Origin: Carya illinoinensis
Taxonomy: Eukaryota > Streptophyta > Magnoliopsida > Fagales > Juglandaceae
DNA: 64,000 bases
Direction: 5' to 3'
Assembly (NCBI RefSeq): GCF_018687715.1
Contig: NC_056766.1
Coordinates: forward strand, 18,831,001 to 18,895,000
The notes under the pieces were generated by a model. The model saw nothing but the letters and a program-made list of their open reading frames with translations. It had not been told where the DNA came from and did not search any database. Numbering within the stretch: position 1 is the first letter of the stretch; the number at the start of each line of letters is the position of its first letter. Shown piece after piece: positions 22,549 through 34,884 of this stretch. A program made the position numbers and the translations under genes.

Positions 22549-23671
22549 GTGACATATCAGGTTACAAAGAATTGAAACCTGTTGACTTTCAGTATCTACT
22601 TCCTTAGTGGTGATGGATGATAGTGGTGTCTACTGGATACAAAGTCTCCCCAGCACTTTTGTTGACGTACTTTGTGTTGTAGTTCATTGTGTTTTCAATG
22701 GTTTCCGGCACTTTTGCAGACATTGTTGAGTAGATTTTGATAGAGGGGAATGACTTTGAAGTTTTTGATATGATTCACCAGTTTTGTTAGGAATTGAGTG
22801 ATTTATAAGGTCATTTTCTCAGCATTGTGGGATCATGAAATATACATGTGCATTGGCAGTTAATAAAACCAGTCAAGTTGGTGTTGGAGCTAGTATATGG
22901 ATTCTGCTTTGTCATTTGAGTACTTGTGCAAACCTTGTCATTTGAGTACTTGTGCAAACCTCTAGCAGTTTATTAGGTGTCAATTATGATACCTAAACAT
23001 TGAAGATGATTTTATTGCCGTTTACCATCATGCATTTTCTGGGTGAGTGAAAAAATTCTATTGGATTGTACTTAATTGCATGTGGATAATAGAAGAAGAG
23101 GTTAGGCCAAGTTATTCGAGATCTCTTGGAGACTATGGAAACAAAGGTCAAGACTGCGGAAGGAAAAGGTTTAGGAAACTGTCCATTTTACCATTTGATA
23201 CTGCAGCAAGGAAAAAAAAAAAAAAAAAAAAAAAACACCCTTAACAGCCCTTATGATAGGAACTTAAATGATCATTCCTAAATGATAATTGGCAGTTATC
23301 TAATTTGACTGCTCTGCCTTATAGCAAGAATGAGCATTCAACCAATTAATAGATATATGTTCTATATATCTTTACTATTGCCTTGTGACAACGTTTTATA
23401 TACAGATCACTAGATTTTATTGTCCTCCGAATAAACTAAAAGCTTGAGAATGATTGCCAACAAAGATAGCAAAACTGCTTTTAGTATAATCAAGGGGGAA
23501 AAAAGAACATTAGAAACTGTTATTGTTGAATGGAAAATCCTTCGACAGAGGCTTCATGGATATCTCTTAGACTCTCTTAAGATGCATTAGAACAGCAAGA
23601 TGCAAGACAAGTTTTCCTTGCAGCCAGAACAAGAGATCTCTGCATTTCTGAAGTCTCGCACAAATGTGAAG
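22549..23671. other. Convergent intergenic region between LTA2 and the ACD11-like gene
   Basis: This contains the LTA2 3' UTR, with an AATAAA polyadenylation-type signal at 22862-22867, and a perfect 26-bp tandem duplication (22909-22960). A long A run lies at about 23212-23235. The two genes end toward each other, 1.1 kb apart. Nothing else recognised. Confidence 0.7.
22909..22960. repeat. 26-bp tandem duplication
   Basis: The unit starting ttgtcatttgagtacttgtg occurs twice head to tail without a mismatch, just after the putative LTA2 polyadenylation signal. Confidence 0.9.
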
Positions 23672-25678
23672 TCACCAGTCCAAGCTGATATTCCTAGAGA
23701 GGTAAAGCTTGTCAATGTACTCTATAACTGGTAGCGATGCATCGATATACCTTCTCATCTTCTTCCCTGCTGACTGCTCTGCATCAACATTGATGATATA
23801 AGTTAGTTCCATTGGGAGGCTGCATTTCTGACATAAATTTGAACAAGTAAATCATTATCAGTGTGCTATTAGATCAGGCTGAAAATTACTTGGAAGGATG
23901 AAATGTGAATTTTTTTTTTTCTTGGCACAATTCAAAAAAGAAAACAAGGAAAGAAAATGAAGTATAAAGATTAGAATACAGTTAGTTTTTATGTGATTAG
24001 GTTGTGAAAACATTGAACCTTTTCTCTCTGCCAATTAATACTGTCAAAGGTTTATATATGGAGGAAACAATTTAAATTGACTACTTGTCCCATGAGTATG
24101 AGAGAAGCATATTTTTTTTTTCCATTTATTATCATTAACGGTTGGAGGAAGTTCTTACCAAAATGTGGTATGGTATTCGGTTTCGGGTCACCATACCTGT
24201 ACTTATCAAATCACTGTTCTCAAAATTTCGAGTTTCAAACTCACCAGTTTCATTGAGCTTCAGCAGAAGTTGGTTTCTTGTAGGAAGAGCACACATTCCA
24301 GCAACAACCGCTGTCCGGACTGTCCATGAGTGGTATGGTGCACAAACTTGCCGATAAGCTCTTGAAGCTGCTTCCTTTAAATAGCAATCTCTGAAATTGA
24401 GAAAAAGAAAACTGTTAGATGCTAAAGATAATAATAAGAGAGGATGTACGGGATATAGTGTAATTTATCGAAAATTTATCATTTCCAATCACATTGGCTG
24501 ATATTTCAAATGATTGACCTATGAAATCATTTAAAGTGTGACTGGAGATAATAAAATCCAAGATAAGAGTAGCATTGATCGAGAGTACGTAAAATACTAA
24601 GATTTTTTTGTTTTGTTTGGCTCAGACCACTGTCATTTGCTTGTAGTTGAACCAAAATACCAAGGTTTATTTTGCTGCATCTTATACAAACCAAACTATG
24701 CTGGAAGAAGAAACAGAATATGAAAGTATGAAGGGTTTGGAACATACTCTGTAGTCAAGAATTGTTCAAATAAAACTCTGATGAGGTCAAGACCCTGTCT
24801 AACTCGACGTAGATTTCGGGAAAGGCTTCCTTGTATCTTTACTGTGTCATTTGCAACATCAAGATCAAGTATGTCTTGTAACGTGTCAGATGTACTTGAT
24901 GCTTCCTTTAGATCACGTACCTGAATGAATGAAAAAGAGCATTAGATTCTGGGAATTAAGTCCATCTGACTGCAGATATGAAGTTTGTAGAAATTAGAGG
25001 TCATCTGATAAACTTCAGAAGGCAAGTTCTTTGATATTTTGTGACAAGATTTCCTATTTTGGTTAGAATTATGAATCGATGCAATAATTAGACTTTTGCC
25101 ACCCTTTTGGACAGAATTATAAAAAAAAAAAAAAAAAACCGTTTTTTCTGTTATTCAAAATTATCTATTAGAGAAATACTTTAGTGACAAAAAGATTTAA
25201 TAAGAGTAAATTCAAACTAATCTGTCTTGATGTGATACATTAGATTGTAAATCAACTTTTACTATAAGAGATTTAACACAAAAATACGTCAATATATGAG
25301 TTTATTTTTATGATATTTCCTTGTGTACGTCACATTTCTAAATTAATTATGGAGAAATCTTGGACTAAAATTACTTGAGAATAATTATATATATCATGAT
25401 CTTTGAATCTTATGATCTACTAGACTTATCTTTTCTCTTTATTGTTGAAGAGAATGAACCTTGGAGACGTAGTCGACCTCGGCGAACTTGAAAGCGAAAC
25501 CGAGGCATCCAAAAAGAACGGACACCAAAGAGCAGGCTTCGCAGAAGGTGTCCAAGCGAAGCTGCCGATCGTCCTCCCTCGATCTCAACACCTTGTCCAG
25601 CTCCTCGAAGGCCTCCGCCATGGCTGACAGAGGTGTCATCATCATCGCGTCGTGCTCCTCCAAACTCTCCCCATCCAT
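23672..25678 (-). CDS. ACD11-like glycolipid transfer protein (GLTP fold)
   Basis: Inferred four exons: 25678-25460, 24920-24748, 24390-24245 and 23778-23672. They give 645 nt and 214 aa with GT-AG introns and matching phases. The protein starts MDGESLEEHD and ends YLSRNISLDW; ACD11 relatives end the same way. Blocks FCEACSLVSVLFGCLGFAFK, DILDLDVANDTVK, RNLRRVRQGLDLIRVLFEQF and CAPYHSWTVRTAV follow the all-helical GLTP order. The family's lipid-headgroup ligands appear present: the Asp of the DILDLD region, two Arg/Lys-type residues in RNLRRVRQGL and the His in PYHSW. Known relatives carry ceramide-1-phosphate between membranes, and loss of Arabidopsis ACD11 triggers cell death. This copy looks closer to the At4g39670-type paralogue than to ACD11 itself, a judgement from memory. 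Upstream in-frame codons exist, but the first good start is at 25678, after a CT-repeat leader (about 25690-25708). Confidence 0.88.
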
Positions 25679-25708
25679 CTCATTTAATCTCTCTCTCTCT
25701 CTCTCTTC

Positions 25709-26061
25709 TATATAGATTACGAATGCTGTTTGATTTTTATTCGTTCCACAAGTTCGGCCATATTTGAACGAGTCCGTTGAAGAAATGTGTAATTTTTGTG
25801 GAAAAAGAGACGGAGAGGATTGATTAGTAGTAATGGTTATTGGGTGCAACACATGACAGAGCCGATAAGCGTTTTTGCGTGCAATTATGGGCCTGTATTG
25901 GAAAGACGTGGGGGTTGTGTTTTTTTTAGGAATATAAGGTGGATCGAATATCTGCTACGGATGCGCTCTGCCTATCACACACAACCTTATTTTCTTCCCA
26001 CTTTAAATATTCACAATAAACAATGAGAGAGAGATCGTATGGATTTGGAACAGTCAAATTC
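25709..26061. other. Promoter side of the ACD11-like gene
   Basis: This is upstream of the minus-strand ACD11-like gene. The CT/GA microsatellite at 25690-25708 sits in its presumed 5' UTR. I see no clear TATA box and no other gene. Confidence 0.4.
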
Positions 26062-26426
26062 TTAGGTTGTGTTTAGTTGTTGAATCAAATTTAATTGATC
26101 TCAAATCAATTATTTATGAAACATAATATTTTTTTAATTTTTCATAAAAAAATTAAACTCATCTCAACCTATTTCATACATTTCAATCTAAAGAGTTACA
26201 TTCATCTCAACTTAAAAAGGTTAAATTCATCTTAATGAGACTCACAAAATATAATTATTCATAACTCAACTCAACTTATTTTTGTTAAGAAATAAATCTC
26301 ATATTGCCCGTAGACAAGGTCTTGGACATGTTTTTGAGGAATGAGCAACCCTCTATTGTTGAACCGGTTTTATGAGATAAATTAGGCTCATAAATTTCTT
26401 CAATCTCAACATCTAAACACAGCTTA
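26062..26426. mobile_element. Tourist-like MITE with TTA TSD
   Basis: The left end GGTTGTGTTTAGTTGTTGA (from 26065) and the complement of the right end GCTGTGTTTAGATGTTGAG (to 26423) form an inverted repeat around a 359-bp element. TTA is duplicated at 26062-26064 and 26424-26426. A 3-bp TTA duplication is typical of PIF/Harbinger (Tourist) elements. The middle (about 26285-26395) is less AT-rich. Confidence 0.65.
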
Positions 26427-27128
26427 ATCTCATTTTTCCTTGCTTCTTTTGCATTGTCTCATCAATGATATGGATGATGTATTTAATCCGAAATAGACTA
26501 TTTTAATATCAGGGATATACTAACATTTAACATGGAATTATCAATAGCTTAAACGAATTAATTGGAAGAGTGATTTGTATTTGAGACGCATCTTAAAAAA
26601 AGTAAGTCTCGTTAATGAAAAATAGTTTTTTTTTTTTTTTATACTTTTTTTTAGGTGAGATTCACTTTTTTACAAAGATTTATAATAAATTTATCTATTT
26701 AGAGTTTGTACAAATTATTTCTCATTTAAAATATATAATGGCGATCAGAAGATCGGGAAAATCCTTTCGCATCATTGTGAGAAGGTATTTTCTGTATATT
26801 TTCTCTTAATTATGTCTACTTAATTTAATTTCTCTGTGTGACAAATGCACAATAATTTTAAAATTATTAATCAATATTATAATTGGAACCTTTGAATATT
26901 GGACGTCATGATCATATACTAACGCAAAAAATGGGTTAGCCATATTTGCGCTATATATAATACTCAAAAAATTAGTTAATAGTAGGATTGGATTAATTTC
27001 TTCGAGTTATTATAAAATGTAAGAACTTCTACCTCCTAAATAATGTGAGATCTAGTTTAGCACGAACATTTTAGTAACTAATCAAGATGTTATCTATTAA
27101 TTCTTTATTCTATAAAGAATAATGTTAA
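26427..27128. other. AT-rich intergenic DNA
   Basis: No gene. The stretch 26570-26720 looks like a decayed relative of the foldback element at 27129-27278; it shares ttttttacaaagatttataa-type and tctatttagagtttgtaca-type blocks. Confidence 0.4.
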
Positions 27129-27278
27129 GTACAAGATTTAAATAGACAAGCTGCATATAAGTTATTTGTAAAAAAGTAAGTCCGACTAATAAAAAAAATA
27201 ATTTTTTTACGCTTTTTTTAAGTGAGGTTAACTTTTTTACAAGACCTTATATACGACTTGTCTATTTAAAATTTGTAC
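27129..27278. mobile_element. Foldback MITE with long inverted arms
   Basis: The left arm begins GTACAAGATTTAAATAGAC. The complement of the right arm begins GTACAAATTTTAAATAGAC and continues AAG-TATATAAG and TTGTAAAAAAGT in both. The arms of about 50 nt make up most of this 150-bp unit. No TSD identified. Confidence 0.65.
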
Positions 27279-30200
27279 AACTCATTTCTCTTATAAAATA
27301 TTATTTTTGTAATCTATAAGCCATATCCAATGATGGATCAATTGGAATGATTCATCATTGGAATGAGCTTGGGCCACCTCCTAAGAGCATTGTTATTAGA
27401 TTTTGCACATGTAAAAGATAATTTTAATGAATGTAAGAGGAATTTAGATTTTAACTATTCTATTTACATAAGTTTCCACATTGGAATAGCTATTTTTTAT
27501 TATATAATAATTAAATAATATAAGATGAATTTGATTTTGACTATTCACATCAAACCTCTACATTAAATTATCTATTTATTTATTATATAATAATAAATAA
27601 TTAATAATTTAATTATTAATATAGTAAGAAATAATTATATAGTAATAAATAATTCATATCAAATCTCTACATCAAATCTTCTTCCCTCTCCTTCCTTCCC
27701 ACCATGACAGTTTCCTACCCCCTCCATTTTTCCCCCATCCCCGTTATCATCTCCCTCACGTCTTTTCAGTTAACCATGTTTCCTCCCTCTTTCTTACTCC
27801 TCCCACATTCACCAACCTAATGACGAAGCCATGTACCACCCAGTAAGGCACCATACCTCGTTCACGCCCCATAGATGAGCAAACCATGGAAGCCATCCCG
27901 CAAGGTGCTACCTCATGCCGAAACCACCATGAAAACAACTTAGGCACACAACCCAACTTTTGTACAAATCTCTGTTTTAAACAACCTTAAACAGAGCAAC
28001 AAATATGCATTTTGGACAACCACCCCTCATCCACACCGTGATTTCCACCATCCATGACAGGACCTCCACGTTGCACCAGAAGTTATCCTAGGTTCTTCAC
28101 TGTCTATACACCATCGAGCTTCCCTCCATTGCCCCCTCATCCTCCCTGAACCACCTCATTCCATGACTCAAACCTCACCAGCCGCGGCACTCAACTCTAC
28201 GGGTCAACACTCACAAAGCTTCCTCACTGGAAGAACTCGACCAGTGCTCCACCCATAGCCACCCAGAATCAATTTTTTGAACGGATTGTGGAGATCGAAA
28301 GTGCTGCAGTTGCTGCTGAGTGCTGTCTAAGAGAGAGAGAAAAATAAGCAATTGTTTTGAAAATATCCAGAGGAGAGAGAGAGTTAAAGAAAAACAATAA
28401 AATAAACATTTACTTGCTACATATTAAATATCAAATTTTCTTTTTACTTTCCATTGTAGGTGAAAATTAAAAACTTTTTATAGATAATTCGATGCAGCTG
28501 GATTTTTCCTTTAATAGTTAAAAAGTGAGATAATTTTTGGATATGGATAAGCGCCGGAGAGAATGTTCTAAAACTTTTTGAGAAAAATTAATTTACCTTT
28601 TAACTATTTCTTTTTAGATTAATAAAATTTTTATTTTTTTCCTATAAAATAGAAAAAAAACTTCTCAACCAAGATTTCATAATAATCTTATTTAAAAAGA
28701 ACTTAAAAGAATTCAATTTTTGTTAGAATCCATAATATAATCCCAAATCTTATAAAAGAAAATTGAATTTTCCTTCAAATCTTAAAATTCCTAGCTCTAA
28801 TTTAAAATAAAAAATAAAAATACATAGATTGAAATAACTCAAAATGTCTACTCTTTCTCTATCCTTCTTTGATCAGTCTCCTCCAAGCTCTCTTTTCTTA
28901 TACTTATATAATTTATTTATCTTTTTTATTCATGAATTTTAAAATTTCTTTTCTTTATATCTCTTTCATACATTGCTTCTAACATTTTTCTATCTAATTA
29001 ATATAAACATAATAAGCTTTTTTTTTTTTTTTTTTCCTTTCACAGAAAGAAAAATCTCTTACGTGCTTCCAGCATTCTTAGCTCAAAGATTGCTTAGCAG
29101 GAGAAAGGGAAATTGTTCAATATTTAATGCTCTTGGGTTCTCATTACTTATTTTTCTTATAAACATGTTAGCACAATTTTAGTTGCTTTTTTGAAATTAT
29201 TATTAGTATCAATTTGAATCTTCAAGGTTTGTATATATATATATATATATTTAGCTTATAGTAGATAATTTTTTATGATTATTTTTGCCTCAGTATCTTT
29301 TATTGCTTTTACAATTATTTTTCTTTTCTAAATTCTTTTCTTTGCGGCAAAACATCTAGTAGCAGATTTTTTATTTTTTACTTTTTTTCAGAAGAAGAAG
29401 TTTTTTCCACCAAATTTTGTAGTGGGTAATGTTAATACTCAAAAGTAGCTCTGTTGGTAATTAGTCCTATGCCTACCAACAATTTGAATGTAAACGTGCT
29501 TTTGCAGTGAGTTTATGGTAGGTTTGGGAGGTAAAGTATTCTTCATTATTATTTATTATTTTATCATTAATTTTTATTATTTTTTTATTCCTATTTAATA
29601 TTTTTTATTACTTTTTTACTATTATTTACATAGTATTTAAAATTATCTCACTATCTAAACACAATCTTAATAGGTTATTGTCATGGAATTTGTTGTGGGA
29701 ATAGCCTAGTATTTTCCATGAATTAGGCTTTTCGTGAGATAAAATACTTTTTATGGCAACTTATATCCCATGAGCCTTCCATGAATGAAATTGGTGGAAA
29801 TAGAGTATTTTCCCACAAAAATGATACTTTTTGCCACCAGTATTCATGAATAAACACTATATTTCTTGTAGTGTATATACCCGGTATATTGATAGATATA
29901 TTGATAATGATTTTACGTATAAAATCAGGTGCTTATAAAGTTTTTTCTAATATTATATATACTACAGTATGAAAATATATAAACTTTTTAACTCTAATTT
30001 CCCCACATAAAATAAATTTCTGAACTCTTCATTGGCCATACCAACATTTCTCTTTTAATTTTAATTTTTAATTATTTCATCAGTCTCGTTTATATATGAA
30101 AAATTTTGGTTAGCCCCTCAAATATATCGCTCAAAATTATCGCCATATATTTTATTTTTTAAAATACTACTAGTATATTTGGGTAATTTTTTCACATTTA

Positions 30201-30406
30201 AAAAATAAAACAAAACAAAAACCAAAATATACTAGGGGTATACTTGAGGGGCTAAGTGAGAAGCACCACCTTTTTTTTCTTTTTTTCTTTTATTCTAAAT
30301 ATTTTTAAATATTTAAAATAAATACATAAATTTACTTATAATTATTTTCTTAATCATTAAAAAAATTAAAGTATATAAGTAATCAAATCTAAGTAAAATC
30401 AGGGAT
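27279..30406. other. Intergenic DNA with low-confidence repeats
   Basis: No gene. The stretch 27381-28572 could be one element: it starts taagagcattgttatt, ends in a loosely complementary gagaatgttcta, and is C-rich in its centre (27660-28290). A (TA)n microsatellite lies at 29231-29251. At 29862-29873 tttcttgtagtg is the end motif of CACTA-type elements, but no matching left end is visible. The rest is AT-rich. Confidence 0.4.
29231..29251. repeat. (TA)n microsatellite
   Basis: About ten TA units in a row in AT-rich intergenic DNA. Confidence 0.9.
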
Positions 30407-30411
30407 AATCT

Positions 30412-30768
30412 TGTTGAAATCAACCCAAGTGTGAGTGTGAAATGAGTTTGGGTTTGCAGCCACCAACTCATGCTCACCCACCACCACCACCCACCACCAC
30501 CTACCATTGTTAGGCCACCCACCCTCGCCCAAGTCAGAAGAAGCTGCAACAGGTGGGCTGCTCTTCTCCTATAAATAGGAGAGAGCTCTGATGATAGAAT
30601 GTAGTGGGTGAAGAGAAAAAGAGGGACGTGAGAGAGAAATAGAATTTTGTAGAGTGTTTTGTAAATCTCGTATAAATTCTATAAAAGAGGCTCCAGTGGA
30701 CGTAAGCAATTTGCTGAACCACTTTAAAATTGTTTTGTGTGATTTTCGGACAGGCCGGAGGCACAACA
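30412..30768 (+). repeat. 5' LTR of the copia element
   Basis: 357 bp with TGTTG/CAACA ends. A TATA box (tataaata, 30570-30577) marks the likely promoter. A (CCA)n-like stretch near 30475-30500 is three bases longer than in the 3' LTR. Confidence 0.93.
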
Positions 30769-31039
30769 ATTGGTATCAGAGCTCTGGTTCGAGCTGTCCG
30801 AAAATTCAAGTTGCTCAAAATCAATTTTTGACAACTCCAGAGTGTTACTCGCGTCGAGACGAATCCGTTGCCGCAAACAGAATCGAAAACGGAGGTCGGA
30901 GGAGCCCACACGCGCCCCTAGAAGGTCCGCGCGTGCACTGCTGTCATCCACGCTCCCCCACACGCGTCGGAGGAGGAAGAAGAAGCTCTTCAGATTCCAA
31001 GTTCGTGAAGATAAATAGGTACACCAAGATACATCAAGT

Positions 31040-34000
31040 GAAGCGCTAACAGCAAGAGGGAGACCACAGTCGAGGTATCCCAGAAGGAGGAAAGGTTTTC
31101 ATTCGAAAACCCGGGCCACATCACGTGGTTCATCAGTCGGCAGAAAACTCGTCAGAGACGAGTGTTCCTTTTGTCACAACAAAGGACACTGGAGGAAGGA
31201 TTGTCCCAACCAGAAGGGACAACAGCAGAATCAATCCAACATAGTCAATGTCGTGGACAGAGATGACGAGTCAGATTTTGCCTTGACAAGTTCATCATCT
31301 ATTTGTCGTTCTGATGAATGGATTATAGATTCCGGATGTACCTATCATATGTGTCCCAATCGGGACTGGTTTACTGACTTCACAAAAATTGATGGTGGAG
31401 CAGTACTTATGGGCAATGATAGTGCCTGTAAGACTCAAGGAATAGGTAGCATTCGGTTAAAGCTGCATGATGGCAGCGTCAAGACTCTGACAGAAGTTCG
31501 GTATGTTCCGGACTTGCAGAAGAATCTTATCTCACTGGGATCTCTGGATTCAAAGGGATTCAGAATCGCCATTGAAGAAGGAACTCTCAAAGTACTAATG
31601 GGAGTTCGGGTGGCAATGAAGGGTTTGAGGCAAAGAAACTTGTACTTCTTGCAAGGAAGTACTGTTGATGGAAGAGCTTCTACAGGCTGTGAGAAGCTAG
31701 ATGAGACTGATGCCGACACCACTAGTCTTTGGCATATGTGTATGGGACACGCAGGAGAAAAAGCTTTGCAAACACTGGTAAAGCAAGGCTTACTCAAAGG
31801 TGCCAAGACATGTAAACTGTCTTTCTGTGAGCACTGTGTATTGGGGAAGCAGAGGCGGATCAAGTTTGGAACCGCAGTACACAATACACAGGGAATTGTT
31901 GACTATGTGCATTCCGATGTTTGGGGACCTACCCAAAATACATCTTTGGGAGGTAAACATTAGTTTGTAACTTTTGTTGATGATTATTCTCGTCGTGTGT
32001 GGGTGTATATAATGAAGAATAAAGATGAAGTGCTGAAAATCTTCCTTGATTGGAAGAAAATGGTTGAGACTCAGTCCGGCAGGAAGATCAAGCGGCTCAG
32101 ATCTGATAATGGAGGTGAGTACACTTCAGACCCTTCATGGAAGTATGCCGGAGAGAGGGAATTGTCAGACACTTCACGGTACGAGGTACACCACAGCAAA
32201 ACGGTGTGGTAGAACGAATGAATCGTACTTTATTAGAGAAAGTGCGATGTATGTTGCTGAATGCTGGATTCAGTAAACAATTTTGGGCTGAAGCTGTGAC
32301 CTATGCCTGCCACCTCATTAACCGACTACCCGCAGCTGCCAATAATGGGAAGACACCCATTGAAATGTGGAGAGGTAAACATGCTACTGATTATGATTTT
32401 TTACACATTTTCGGATGTTCTGCTTACTATTATGCTAAAGAAAGTAAGCTTGATCCTAGAGCCAAGAAAGCAAAATTCTTGGGCTTTAGTATCGGTGTAA
32501 AAGGGTATAGACTCTGGTGTGTAGAATCCAAAAAGGTAATCATCAGTAGAGATGTTACATTCAACGAATCTGAGATGCTTAAGTCACATAAGCATAAAGA
32601 ATCCAGTGAAGGCAGCAGTGATGGCGAAACATTAGATGATTCACAAAGTGTGAAGTTTATTTCAAAGAAGTTGGGAAAGCATGGACAAGATGAGGTTGAT
32701 AATCCAGTCACAGTACCTCCAAGTCAACCCGAGTCAATAGCAACCAACAGACCGAGATGAGAGAAACGTGTACCGATACGTTATACAGACTATGTGACAT
32801 ATGCATTACCAGCTGAAGGGGGTGAGATCCCAACCGCTTACAGAGAAGCCGTACAGTCCAGTGAATAAGTTGAATGGACAAAGGCGATGAATGAAGAGAT
32901 GCAGTCTCTTCACCAGAACCAAACTTGGGAGCTTTTGCCGCTTCCAAAAGGAAAGAAGACAATTGGTTGTAAGTGGATCTTCAATCAGAAAGATGATCAA
33001 GCTACTAAAAATAGAGTGCGATACAAAACTAGGTTGGTAGCAAAGGACTACGCTCAGACAGAGGGAATTGACTATAGTGAAATATTCTCTCCGGTTGTAA
33101 AGCATTCATCCATTCGGATATTATTAGCTTTGGTTGCACAATATGATCTTGAGTTAGCACAGCTTGATGTAAAGACAACTTTCTTACATGGTGATCTGGA
33201 AGAGGAGATTTATCTATCTCAACCAGAAGGATTCAAAGAAGCTGGCAAAGAGAATTGGGTATGCAGTCTGAAGAAGTCTCTCTATGGCTTGAAGCAGTCA
33301 CCTCGGCAATGGTACAAGCGTTTCGACCGCTTTATATTGGATCTGAAATACACTCGTTGCCAATACGATCATTGTGTATATTTCAGAAAACTTACAAATG
33401 GATCTTTCATTTATTTGTTTTTATATGTAGATGATATGTTAATTGCATGTAAAAGCAAGGGGGAGATAGATCGCTTAAAAACTCAGTTAAGTAATGAGTT
33501 TGAAATGAAAGATCTAGGAGAAGCACGAAGAATACTGGGGATGGAGATCAGCAGAGATAGAGTGAAAGGTACAGTTCACTTTACTCAGAAGCAGTATTTG
33601 AAGAGAATACTGCAACGATTCAACATTGACTCGAAGACGAAGCCGGTGAGTACTCCTATGGCCCCATATTTCAAGCTCAGTGCATTGCAGTCTCCTAAAA
33701 CCGATGAAGAGCGAGACTACATGAGGAATGTCCCATATGCAAGTGTTGTTGGAAGCTTAATGTATGCCATGGTGTGTACACGACCTGATATTTCCAAGGC
33801 CGTTAGCTTAGTTAGTCGCTATATGCATAATCCTGGAAAGGTTCATTGGCATGCAGCTAAGTGGATTCTACGGTATATTGCGGGGACCGTAGATATTGGT
33901 TTGAGGTTCGAGAAGAGTGAAGATAGTCTAGTAACTGGATATGTTGACTCAGACTATGCAGGTGATCTTGACAAACGTTGATCGACAACTGGTTATGTGT

Positions 34001-34359
34001 TCACTATGTCTGGAGGACCAGTTAGTTGGCGATCAACTTTGCAGTCAACAATTGCACTATCATCAACTGAGGCTGAATACATGGCTGTAATAGAAGCCGT
34101 GAAAGAAGCTATTTGGTTACAGGGATTGGTAACAGATTTGGGCTTTGAGCAGCAAGAGGTTACCGTTTACTGTGACAGTCAGAGTGCAATTCATTTGGCC
34201 AAGAATCAAGTATATCACTCTCGAACAAAACATATAGATGTCCGATTTCACTTTGTACGTGAAATATTAGAAGAAGATGACATCAAATTTCAGAAGATTG
34301 GCACTGAAGATAATCCAGCAGATATGTTGACGAAGGTCGTCACAGGGATCAAGTTATAA
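31040..34359 (+). pseudogene. Disabled copia gag-pol
   Basis: From about 31040 an open frame (EALTARGR and a basic stretch) leads to a complete CCHC zinc knuckle (C-x2-C-x4-H-x4-C, about 31163-31204). The several hundred gag residues that should precede it are absent. Protease with the D-S-G site (WIIDSGCTYH) follows, then the integrase HHCC and catalytic part (HSDVWGP, SDNGGEY, QQNGVVERMNR). RT carries YVDDM (about 33426), and RNase H carries STEAEYMA and CDSQSAI. Stops interrupt at 31961 (TAG), 32758 (TGA), 32866 (TAA) and 33979 (TGA). The frame shifts at about 32125-32140. The TGA codons at 32758 and 33979 sit where CGA would fit, suggesting deamination of methylated CpG. No functional polyprotein can be made. 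Confidence 0.9.
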
Positions 34360-34525
34360 TACTGTTTGGACTTGATCAGTATTGAACACTGCTGAGCACC
34401 CTCGGGTGCATTGGAGCATATTCGATAGCAGAAGTCTCTCATGTCAAAGAAAGAGGTGCATTCATTTGAAAAATGAATCAGTTTGTAAGCATCCTGGTAT
34501 GGCACACTTGGGTGGAGGGGGTGAT

Positions 34526-34879
34526 TGTTGAAATCAACCCAAGTGTGAGTGTGAAATGAGTTTGGGTTTGCAGCCACCAACTCATGCTCACCCACCACCA
34601 CCCACCACCACCTACCATTGTTAGGCCACCCACCCTCTCCCAAGTCAGAAGAAGCTGCAACAGGTGGGCTGCTCTTCTCCTATAAATAGGAGAGAGCTCT
34701 GATGATAGAATGTAGTGGGTGAAGAGAGAAAGAGGGACGTGAGAGAGAAATAGAATTTTGTAGAGTGTTTTGTAAATCTCGTATAAATTCTATAAAAGAG
34801 GCTCAAGTGGACGTAAGTAATTTGCTGAACCACTTTAAAATTGTTTTGTGTAATTTTCGGATAGGCCGGAGGCACAACA
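34526..34879 (+). repeat. 3' LTR of the copia element
   Basis: 354 bp, near-identical to the 5' LTR and followed directly by the TSD copy AATCT. Confidence 0.93.
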
Positions 34880-34884
34880 AATCT

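Larger units (their letters stand above)
30407..34884 (+). mobile_element. Copia retrotransposon, full-length but defective (TSD AATCT)
   Basis: LTRs at 30412-30768 (357 bp) and 34526-34879 (354 bp) both run TGTTG to CAACA. They are bracketed by a perfect TSD AATCT (30407-30411 and 34880-34884). The PBS tggtatcagagc, matching initiator tRNA-Met, is at 30771-30782. A purine-rich tract precedes the 3' LTR (about 34511-34525). Internal order is gag zinc knuckle, protease, integrase, RT, RNase H, which is copia order; the RT/integrase wording resembles the Tork/Tnt1 lineage. My alignment finds six substitutions plus one 3-bp indel between LTRs, about 1.7 %, so it is a fairly young insertion. It cannot be autonomous: most of gag is deleted and pol has four stops and a frameshift. 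Confidence 0.93.

Noticed and set aside
23047..23244. ORF ending in a lysine run between LTA2 and the ACD11-like gene
   Set aside because: The lysines come from an A homopolymer; no conserved sequence precedes it.
29862..29873. CACTA-type terminal motif (tttcttgtagtg)
   Set aside because: No opposite end (cactacaagaaa) could be found to the left, so an element cannot be defined.
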